From assembly GCA_964461265.1 (NCBI GenBank), contig CAYWTS010000051.1, positions 1-12,980 of the forward strand: a DNA stretch of 12,980 bases, in the 5' to 3' direction. Made by a program: the position numbers and the translations under genes. Shown piece after piece: positions 6,872-12,980 of this stretch (the stretch's first letter is position 1; every line of letters begins with the position of its first letter). The DNA is from CAYWTS01 sp964461265 (GTDB lineage Bacteria; Bacteroidota; Ignavibacteria; Tepidaquicellales; OLB5). Under the pieces are notes generated by a model, which was not told the DNA's origin, made no database searches, and was given only the letters and a program-made list of their open reading frames with translations.

Positions 6872-7366
6872 CTAACCCCTGAAAGAATAAGACTGGTTTC
6901 CGCAGAAATGGACATCACCTGTTTCGGTAGTTGCATAAATGGAAACCTGATCACTTCCCTTCGGTAAATCGAAAACTATATCCTGATAACGGTTTGGTAT
7001 CATAATAGTATCGTTTCCTCCGCATATGGAATTATCAACTTCTGCTGTAAATTCCTGAGCATTTGGCGGAGGCGCTTCGGTTATGATCCAGCCGCTGATA
7101 CGGCCGTCAGGTAAAGGTTCCTGATTGATATTTGACATTGCAAGCTGTGAAATGGTTGCTTTTAGCTTGTTGTACCTGTAATCACGAATGTTTGGATGTA
7201 AACTTAAGTCTAATCGCACGTAAATTTTATTACCTGATTGAGTTACTGTAAGATACTGATCACCTACGGTAAAAGCGGGTGCACCGGCAAGCGGGCTGAC
7301 TGTGGCACCTGAGTCAGATTCATCGCCGCCATTAAAAGAAATGAATTTTGAAAAATTAAGTTTCAT
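6872..7366 (-). CDS. Hypothetical protein, beta-rich
   Basis: This 164-aa protein is of no recognised family. There is no signal peptide or membrane segment. A Gly/Ser/Ala-rich N-terminal stretch (FNGGDESDSGATVSPLAG, about residues 11-28) precedes a body that looks beta-stranded (DQYLTVTQSGNKIYVRLDLSL; IVFDLPKGSDQVSIYATT). It has two cysteines, SICGG and HFCGN. The start is well supported: GGGAGGAAG lies a few bases before the ATG at 7366. The gene stands between a 472-bp intergenic region and a terminator, so it is probably a single-gene transcript, though readthrough into the regulator gene below is possible. Confidence 0.7.
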   Translation of the reverse strand: MKLNFSKFISFNGGDESDSGATVSPLAGAPAFTVGDQYLTVTQSGNKIYVRLDLSLHPNIRDYRYNKLKATISQLAMSNINQEPLPDGRISGWIITEAPPPNAQEFTAEVDNSICGGNDTIMIPNRYQDIVFDLPKGSDQVSIYATTETGDVHFCGNQSYSFRG

Positions 7367-7838
7367 ACTTCCTCCCTACTAAGAAGTTTTTTTAAATTCT
7401 GTATTTTGTTGTGATTTGGTATTTACAAATAAAGTCTTATAAATTTAATATTCAAGAGTAAATATTATTAATAAAGTGTTTATTTTAATACTGCTTATGT
7501 TAGTCTTATTCAAATAATCACTAACATTTTTGAGAATAGGCGTGTTATAAAGGTGTATTGTTAGACTATCTTGGAAGGGATTGAGCTATAGTAATTTTCT
7601 ATACTTAAATTAACATTTATAATTTGATTAAAATAAATTACTTAAGTTGACAGCTTCCATAATAAAAACCGTTAAAACGGTTGTTAAGTGGCATTTTTCC
7701 ATCAATCCCCGACATGAATGTCGGGGTTACTAAATAATTATAATTATTAACTTTACATGTTTGAACGGTCAACTTGAGTAAATTACAATTTAACATTTAT
7801 AATTCGACATACGTAATTCACTTTTTCTCCACTTGTTT
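7367..7838. other. 472-bp intergenic region with hairpins and repeats
   Basis: No gene is seen. At 7499-7525 an imperfect hairpin (GTTAGT/ACTAAC plus TTATT/AATAA) stands upstream of the 164-aa gene. The right part, 7610-7807, holds the repeat element described separately. No good TAnnTTTG promoter motif is found on the - strand for the 164-aa gene. The stretch is very AT-rich. Confidence 0.6.
7610..7807. repeat. Composite palindromic element between direct repeats
   Basis: Near-identical 18-bp direct repeats TTAACATTTATAATTTGA (7610-7627) and TTAACATTTATAATTCGA (7790-7807) are exactly 180 bp apart. Inside them, 17-bp inverted repeats (7635-7651 and 7768-7784) match at 15 positions. Within these lie two hairpins: AACCGT/ACGGTT (7667-7682, loop TAAA) and CCCCGACAT/ATGTCGGGG (7707-7726). 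A 16-bp perfect palindrome AATAATTATAATTATT is at 7733-7748. The layout recalls a small non-autonomous mobile or REP/MITE-like repeat. No transposase is present. It could alternatively be a structured RNA. Confidence 0.5.
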
Positions 7839-8303
7839 TCACTCTCCGCCATAATCCTGCCATAAAGCCCAGGCATCTTCTACATCTTTAGATTTATCAA
7901 ACGATTCCACCCAATCAATAAATAAATCATGGAATTCCCTCAGTTCATTTATAAGAGGCTGAATATACTTGGTATTGCCGATTTTTTTGGATTCACACAA
8001 TGCAACCTCAGTCATTAGTTCATTTGCATACCTTTTAATACTCAATGCATTTTCAAGGCGATATGAATACAACTCAGCAGCTTCGGCGCCGGATATCTTT
8101 GAACTGATCATATAAGCATGCTCCAGCATCAATTGCTTCAGATTCATTTCGTCATGTTCATCCAAAGTACTTACAACAGCCTGAGTAAGCTTACGCAGAA
8201 CCAGCGATTTTTTGTAAACAGGTAGATTCTTGTGTGGTTCAAATTCTTCCGGGTCATATTCTATGCCTGGATAATATTCCAGTTCTGTTGTTGTGTTGAG
8301 CAT
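7839..8303 (-). CDS. Hypothetical helical acidic protein
   Basis: This 154-aa protein is of unrecognised family. It is probably mostly alpha-helical from about residue 30 on (KKSLVLRKLTQAVVSTLDEH; KRYANELMTEVALCESKK; NELREFHDLFIDWVESFDK), so a helical bundle is plausible. It has no signal peptide or membrane segment and is likely cytoplasmic. It is acidic at both ends, with an N-terminal YYPGIEYDPEEFEP and a C-terminal DVEDAWALWQDYGGE. Only one cysteine is seen. No ribosome site stands before the ATG, as is common in Bacteroidota relatives. The upstream 286-bp gap carries the terminator of the next gene up, so it probably has its own promoter. Confidence 0.65.
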   Translation of the reverse strand: MLNTTTELEYYPGIEYDPEEFEPHKNLPVYKKSLVLRKLTQAVVSTLDEHDEMNLKQLMLEHAYMISSKISGAEAAELYSYRLENALSIKRYANELMTEVALCESKKIGNTKYIQPLINELREFHDLFIDWVESFDKSKDVEDAWALWQDYGGE

Positions 8304-8535
8304 AGTTTTAAAAATTAAAATTTTGGGTAATTTGTTAAGAATAATAAGACTTTTATTATTAAAATGGTATACTAATTTGCTTCATCTATGTTCAGCTTTT
8401 ATTAAGGTGCTATTTATCTTTGATTTGAAAAGGCGATATCATCCATTCCTTAATTTCAAGTTAGTCAGTGGATTATTAAAGCATTATAAACTTAAAAGGA
8501 GTAACCTATACAGGAAACACCCTTTAAAAAATAAT

Positions 8536-8567
8536 AAAAAACCCGATGAACTGTGTGTTCACCGGGT
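8536..8567 (-). terminator. Intrinsic terminator of the SBBP-repeat T9SS gene
   Basis: On the - strand ACCCGGTGAAC, a 5-nt loop and GTTCATCGGGT form an 11-bp stem with one G-U pair. Six Ts (complement of 8536-8541) complete it. It lies 22 nt past the stop at 8590. Confidence 0.88.
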
Positions 8568-8589
8568 GAGGAAAAAAATGTTAAAGAAA

Positions 8590-10236
8590 TTATTTGATAA
8601 GAATAAGTTTATCGGTATATACTTCCTGGTCAATAAACAGCTTGTAAAAGTATACTCCGCTGTTATATCTCCCTGCATTCCATTCGTAGTTATGAATACC
8701 TCCGGACAACCTTCCCTCAAATATTTTTTCCACTTCCCTGCCCATGACATCATATATAATCAGTTTAACTTCTGAATCCTGCTGAAGCGAAAACTTGAAT
8801 GTAGTCTGCGGATTGAAGGGATTTGGCGAAACATCTATTATTCCACCTTTGCCTATACTGTTTGGCAATGATATCATTTTTTTCATATACCAGATTGTGG
8901 CAAAGTCATTATTGATTGTTCCGCTTACATACATAAAGGCATAGTTATCCCGGGCATAAAGGCAGGTCGCATAATCATTTCCATTTTGGTATCCATTATA
9001 CTTCTGCATCCATTCAAACGTACCTTCAGAATGATAACAAATAGTCGTATAATCATTTTGGTTCGGTCCGTTCCAGGTATAACCTGTTACAAAACAATTG
9101 AACCAAACATCCTGGCTGTATGGATTTATTACTCTAACAACTTCGATATCAGCAGCCCTATCGTTGCCATTATACTGGTCATTGTATCTCTGTTCCCAGA
9201 ACATATTACCCATTGGACCATACATCAGTGTTGCATAATCATAACCGGTACCTGCACCTTTGCTGGAACCTGTTACATATATGCCGTCATAACTGTCAAT
9301 ATCAACTGCACATGCAACATCGGTATCGTTAGCAGAGCCATTATAAAAGGATGTCCATTGCAGCGTTCCCTGAGAGTTATATTTTGCAATAAGGTAATCA
9401 AGTTTTGTACTTGACGAATACGTACTTCCGCATATCACAATATTACCCATGTTATCACCCACAATTGAATAAGCATCGTCATTACCATTGCTTACACCAT
9501 TGTATTGCGTCATCCACTGCTGTTGCCCGGATGAATTATATTTAATCACCACTGCATTGTAATTTTGTCCATCTTTAAAGCTCGACCCCCCGATAAATAC
9601 ATCACCGTTGCTGTTTACATACATCGACCAGCCGATATCACTTTTATGCGAAGCCCCATCAAACCTTGCAACCCATAATTGTGAACCGGATGGTGAGTAT
9701 TTCACCGTTGCAATATCATCGTTGCTGCCGGCACTGCATCCTGTAACGTAGATATTTCCTGAACCATCCAAACCGATCGCATAAGCAAAATCATAATTGT
9801 AACAATCATATCCCGGTCCGCTGTAAAATTTTACCCACTGCTGCACACCCGATGAATTATACTTAATTGTGCAGTAATTCTCGGAATTTGCATTTGAATT
9901 TTCCCTGCTCCATCCAGTTACATAAACGTTCCCTGATTCATCAATAACAATAGCCGATGGTACATCGGTGTTGTTTCCAGGTCCGTTATATCTTACTGCC
10001 CATTGCTGAAGAGCAAACCTGTCATATTTTATCACAACAAAATCTTCTTTCGAATTACCTCCCCAACTGCTGCCTGCAACATAAACATTACCTCCTGCAT
10101 CAGCTGTAATTGCTTTTGGTATATCAGCACCATTACCGGTACCGTTATAATATGCAATCCTGTAAGCTGTTTGGGCTTGTAAATAAGTAAAGATACAAAC
10201 GGAGTAAAATACCAGAGTAAGTAATCTATTGAACAT
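8590..10236 (-). CDS. Secreted SBBP-repeat beta-propeller protein with T9SS sorting domain
   Basis: This 548-aa protein begins with a signal peptide (residues 1-22, ending LQAQ). Residues about 23-455 are eight repeats of roughly 50-60 aa. Each opens with 'W.x.YNG.gn.tD', passes through 'D.sGNvYVTG.S' and ends 'DY.tikYn..G' (SBBP-type propeller repeats). Repeat 7 is longer and repeat 8 is degenerate. Eight repeats suggest an eight-bladed propeller. Residues 466-548 form a T9SS type A sorting domain (VSPNPFNPQTTFKFSL, then LIIYDVMGREVEK, ending DKLILIK). Export by Sec and T9SS to the surface or medium is inferred; the ligand is unknown. The ATG at 10236 has a strong AGGAGG ribosome site. The gene is transcribed alone, between its terminator and a 220-bp upstream region with a 14-bp palindrome. 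Confidence 0.9.
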   Translation of the reverse strand: MFNRLLTLVFYSVCIFTYLQAQTAYRIAYYNGTGNGADIPKAITADAGGNVYVAGSSWGGNSKEDFVVIKYDRFALQQWAVRYNGPGNNTDVPSAIVIDESGNVYVTGWSRENSNANSENYCTIKYNSSGVQQWVKFYSGPGYDCYNYDFAYAIGLDGSGNIYVTGCSAGSNDDIATVKYSPSGSQLWVARFDGASHKSDIGWSMYVNSNGDVFIGGSSFKDGQNYNAVVIKYNSSGQQQWMTQYNGVSNGNDDAYSIVGDNMGNIVICGSTYSSSTKLDYLIAKYNSQGTLQWTSFYNGSANDTDVACAVDIDSYDGIYVTGSSKGAGTGYDYATLMYGPMGNMFWEQRYNDQYNGNDRAADIEVVRVINPYSQDVWFNCFVTGYTWNGPNQNDYTTICYHSEGTFEWMQKYNGYQNGNDYATCLYARDNYAFMYVSGTINNDFATIWYMKKMISLPNSIGKGGIIDVSPNPFNPQTTFKFSLQQDSEVKLIIYDVMGREVEKIFEGRLSGGIHNYEWNAGRYNSGVYFYKLFIDQEVYTDKLILIK

Positions 10237-10335
10237 TTTACCCTCCTCCTTACTTCATTAAGAAGTGATTGATTTTAGAAAAAGTTTAGTAAAAGAATTT
10301 AGAATTTCTTAATGTAATAATGGTTAACTGAAATC

Positions 10336-10349
10336 GTTATTGCAATAAC
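10336..10349. promoter_or_regulatory. Perfect 14-bp palindrome, candidate operator
   Basis: GTTATTGCAATAAC is its own reverse complement, about 100 bp before the ATG of the SBBP-repeat T9SS gene. The size and symmetry fit a dimeric regulator site. No TAnnTTTG promoter element is seen nearby. A further 10-bp inverted repeat (AAAATAGTAA at 10370-10379 with TTACTATTTT at 10413-10422) lies between it and the end of folP and may be a weak folP terminator. Otherwise nothing is seen in 10237-10456. Confidence 0.4.
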
Positions 10350-10456
10350 TATAATTGTTAAATTCAGTAAAAATAGTAAAATAGCGGACTTAGTGAGGGT
10401 GATGTTGATAACTTACTATTTTAAATGGTGTAGTGTATTAGGTTTGAAGTGTGACC

Positions 10457-11299
10457 TTAGGATGTAAAGTACGTATCACAAATTTTTGCTGTACGAACTC
10501 CGGCTTTTGCATCGTGTACACGGATTATATTTACTCCGTTCATTATTCCTATTGCGTTCAATGTTACCGTTCCTTCCAATCTGTCGTTTACATCTCCTCC
10601 AACCATCTTTTCAATCAGGCTCTTTCTCGATACTCCGAGCATCACCGGACAATCCAGTTCCTTTAATCGTCCAATGTTTTTGATAAGTGCAAGATTATGT
10701 TCAACAGTTTTACCGAATCCTATACCGGGATCAATTATCATCTGGTTGATACCCGAGACACTTGCTTTCCATATCGACTTTTCAAGATACAGCCTTACCT
10801 CTTCCACCACGTTGTCATAGTGTGGTTCATCCTGCATATTACGGGGTGTGCCTTTTATATGCATTAGTATTACAGTGCCGTTATACATGGAAATTGTATC
10901 AGCCATTTTTTCATCGAAATTTAGTCCGCTGATATCATTAACTATATGTGCTCCAAGCTTAAGGGCTTCTTCTGCAACCTGTGAACGGTATGTATCAATT
11001 GATAAAGGCACCTGAACTTCCTTTACAAGCTTCTTTATTACCGGGATAACTCGTTTTAGTTCTTCCTCTGTTGTAATTTCTTCTGCACCGGGACGTGTGG
11101 ACTGTCCGCCTATATCTATAAAATCAACACCTTCAGCTTCCATCTGTTTTGCATGGGTTAGAGCTGTATCGGGGTTTATAAACTTACCGCCGTCTGAAAA
11201 TGAATCAGGTGTAACGTTGAGCACACCCATTACGTAAGTTTTTTTGCTAAGGTCATAACCTATTTTTCCGAATTTGAAAAAGTAATTATCGTTAAGCAT
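10457..11299 (-). CDS. folP: Dihydropteroate synthase
   Basis: This 280-aa enzyme joins 6-hydroxymethyl-7,8-dihydropterin pyrophosphate to p-aminobenzoate to make dihydropteroate in folate synthesis. All family motifs are present: MGVLNVTPDSFSDGG at 24-38, DIGGQSTRPGA at 62-72 (pyrophosphate/pABA loop), SIDTYR at 100-105, NDISGL at 121-126, LMHIKGTPRNMQ at 145-156, DPGIGFGK at 190-197, GVSRKSLI at 222-229 (catalytic Ser-Arg-Lys) and RVHD at 260-263. The length is typical for a single-domain bacterial protein, with no fused HPPK. The gene starts 16 nt after the metG stop, so the two are probably one operon. No clear ribosome site is seen. The cytoplasmic protein is the sulfonamide target. Confidence 0.95.
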   Translation of the reverse strand: MLNDNYFFKFGKIGYDLSKKTYVMGVLNVTPDSFSDGGKFINPDTALTHAKQMEAEGVDFIDIGGQSTRPGAEEITTEEELKRVIPVIKKLVKEVQVPLSIDTYRSQVAEEALKLGAHIVNDISGLNFDEKMADTISMYNGTVILMHIKGTPRNMQDEPHYDNVVEEVRLYLEKSIWKASVSGINQMIIDPGIGFGKTVEHNLALIKNIGRLKELDCPVMLGVSRKSLIEKMVGGDVNDRLEGTVTLNAIGIMNGVNIIRVHDAKAGVRTAKICDTYFTS

Positions 11300-11315
11300 G
11301 ATTTTTGTTCAGTTT

Positions 11316-12971
11316 TTATTTCTCTATTTCCGAATCTTCTATTTGCTTAAAAAGAATTTCCGGCTTATTTAATTTATGCCCCGATGCCAGATGAAACTCA
11401 CCGGCTGATGACCAATTAAAATTCTCTTTGCCTGTACCAAGCATATCCAGTATTTTTTTCGATGTAAACGGCAGAACGGGATTAAAAATCACTGCAAATG
11501 AATGAGTAAGCTGGAGACAGGTATTAATTATAGTTCCGCACCTCGATTTATCAGTTTTCACTGCTTTCCACGGTTCGGTATCGTTGAAATATTTATTTGC
11601 ATCCCTCACGATATTCATAGATTCCGTAACAGCATCTTTGAAACGGTAATTTTCATAGCATTCAGCAATTGTTTCCATTCCTGCTTTAAGATTTTTTACC
11701 AGGGTCTTTTCAGTTTCCTGAAGTGTGCCGGTTTCAGGTACTTTGCCTTCAAAATATTTATGGGCAAAAACCATAGTTCTGTTAACAAAATTTCCGAGTA
11801 TAGCTGCAAGCTCGTTATTATTTTTTGCCTGCAAATCGGTCCAGTAGAAATCCGAATCCTTATTCTCCGGCAGGTTAGAAGCAATTGTATATCTTACACA
11901 GTCGGGGTTAAACTGTGTTGCAGCATCTTTTACATTTATTACATGTCCGCGGCTTTTCGAAAATTTTTCGCCTTTGAAATTTAAAAATTCATTTGCAGGA
12001 ACGTTATCCGGCAGAACGTAATCGCCATGTGCCATAAGCATTGCAGGGAAAACAATTGCATGGAAAATGATATTATCTTTCCCTATGAAATGGACAAGCT
12101 TTGTATCTTCACTTTGCCAGTACCTTTTCCATCCATTATCCGCTTCACCTCTGTTACTGAAGAGTACTTTAGTAGCAGAAACGTAACCGACAGGAGCCTC
12201 TATCCACACGTATATTTTCTTATCTTTAAATTCAGTAAGCGGAACCGGTACACCCCACTCCAGGTCCCGCGTTACAGCCCTGTCCTGAAGTCCCGTTTTA
12301 AACCATCCGCTGCAGTAATTAATTACATTCGGTTTCCAATAATCCTTTGTGCCTATCCACTCCTCAAGCAATTTCTGATATGCGCTGAGCTTAAAATATA
12401 ATTGTGTGGTTTCTTTCACAACGGGAATATCACCGCTCATTTTTGATTTAGGGTTTTTAAGTTCAAACGGCGAAAGATTGCTTCCGCACTGTTCACACTG
12501 GTCACCGTTGGCTTCCTCAAAACCGCAGATTGGGCACGTGCCTATCACGAACCTATCGGCAAGAAAACGCTGTTCCTTTTCGGAATATAACTGTTTCTCG
12601 GTTTTAGGATAGAAACATCCTTTCTTGTAGAGTGTCAGGAAAAATTCCTGTGCAGTCTTTGTATGCACATCAAGCGATGTTCTTGAATATACATCGAATT
12701 CAATTCCGAGCAGCTTAAAGCTTTCATCATTTAAATGGTGGTAACGGTCTATAATTTCCTTAGGAGTCACTCCCTCTTTCAAAGCCGACATCTCAATAGC
12801 TGTACCATATTCATCCGAGCCGCAAATGAAAATAACGTCACGCTTACGGAGTTTCTGGTAACGCACATACATATCAGCAGGCAAATATGCTCCGGCTATG
12901 TGTCCGAGATGTATGCTGCTGTTAGCATAAGGCAATGCTGCGGTAACAAGTATTCTTTTAAAATCGGTCAT
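11316..12971 (-). CDS. metG: Methionyl-tRNA synthetase
   Basis: This 551-aa class I aminoacyl-tRNA synthetase charges tRNA-Met with methionine using ATP. The HIGH motif is HLGH at residues 21-24. A CPIC...CEQC pair (146-149 and 159-162) forms the zinc-binding connective-peptide insertion. The KMSKS loop reads KFSKS at 336-340. GLQDRAVTRDLEWGVPVP (227-244) and NNNELAAILGNFVNRTM (384-400) are family signatures. After about residue 400 comes the helical anticodon-binding domain. The protein ends near residue 551, so the C-terminal EMAP/Trbp-like tRNA-binding domain (about 120 aa) seen in many bacterial MetRS is absent, and no separate gene for it is seen here. The ATG at 12971 is the family start, close to the window edge. 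folP follows closely. Confidence 0.97.
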   Translation of the reverse strand: MTDFKRILVTAALPYANSSIHLGHIAGAYLPADMYVRYQKLRKRDVIFICGSDEYGTAIEMSALKEGVTPKEIIDRYHHLNDESFKLLGIEFDVYSRTSLDVHTKTAQEFFLTLYKKGCFYPKTEKQLYSEKEQRFLADRFVIGTCPICGFEEANGDQCEQCGSNLSPFELKNPKSKMSGDIPVVKETTQLYFKLSAYQKLLEEWIGTKDYWKPNVINYCSGWFKTGLQDRAVTRDLEWGVPVPLTEFKDKKIYVWIEAPVGYVSATKVLFSNRGEADNGWKRYWQSEDTKLVHFIGKDNIIFHAIVFPAMLMAHGDYVLPDNVPANEFLNFKGEKFSKSRGHVINVKDAATQFNPDCVRYTIASNLPENKDSDFYWTDLQAKNNNELAAILGNFVNRTMVFAHKYFEGKVPETGTLQETEKTLVKNLKAGMETIAECYENYRFKDAVTESMNIVRDANKYFNDTEPWKAVKTDKSRCGTIINTCLQLTHSFAVIFNPVLPFTSKKILDMLGTGKENFNWSSAGEFHLASGHKLNKPEILFKQIEDSEIEK

Positions 12972-12980
12972 AAATTACTA

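Noticed and set aside
7499..7525. Imperfect hairpin followed by ATTTTTG on the + strand, as a + strand terminator
   Set aside because: No + strand gene lies upstream, so it is at most a leader or operator structure for the 164-aa gene.
8293..8775. + strand open frame of 160 aa overlapping the end of the SBBP-repeat gene
   Set aside because: It is an unrecognised composition shadow of the - strand T9SS tail and crosses its terminator.
11316..12971. Loss of the C-terminal tRNA-binding domain of metG as a truncation
   Set aside because: Compact MetRS lacking this domain is a normal variant; the stop is clean and folP follows with a short gap.
1..12980. CRISPR array, tRNA, rRNA, phage or defence module
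   Set aside because: No regularly spaced repeats, no tRNA-like fold, and no nuclease, integrase, transposase or toxin motif is visible; the STAND ATPase has a BTAD transcription domain, not a defence effector.

Overview
The window looks like an AT-rich chromosomal segment from the Bacteroidota/Chlorobi/Ignavibacteriota group, most likely Ignavibacteriota. This rests on two secreted proteins ending in type IX secretion (T9SS) sorting domains with the 'NYPNPFNPxTTI' style of start, on a TATATTTG promoter element of the Bacteroidota type, and on generally low GC. The organism call is inference; there is no rRNA or other phylogenetic marker beyond metG and folP.

Layout: 1-958 is on the + strand. 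It holds the N-terminal remnant of a glycyl radical enzyme and a small SAM-dependent methyltransferase. Everything from 1118 to the right edge is on the - strand. Read in transcription order from the right, that part is: metG then folP (housekeeping pair, 16-bp gap); a large secreted SBBP-repeat beta-propeller protein with a T9SS tail and a strong terminator; a 154-aa unknown helical protein; a 472-bp intergenic stretch with a repeat-like structure; a 164-aa unknown protein; a 1105-aa MalT-like STAND ATPase/TPR/BTAD transcriptional regulator; then a three-gene operon (99-aa cysteine-containing protein, 127-aa secreted protein, 436-aa secreted Ycf48-like propeller with a T9SS tail).

No complete defence system, CRISPR array, phage module, insertion sequence, tRNA or rRNA is visible. 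The points worth a second look are regulatory and structural: an intrinsic terminator 10 nt upstream of the start of the big regulator, suggesting attenuation or readthrough control; tandem 11-bp-spaced repeats next to the promoter of the three-gene operon; a composite palindromic element at about 7610-7807 flanked by direct repeats 180 bp apart; a decayed gene tail and a stop-codon hairpin downstream of the first T9SS gene; and a perfect 14-bp palindrome in front of the second.

Functionally, metG and folP are core metabolism (translation; folate synthesis). The two T9SS cargo proteins are predicted to be exported to the cell surface or medium. The regulator could control neighbouring genes, but nothing in the sequence links it to a specific target.
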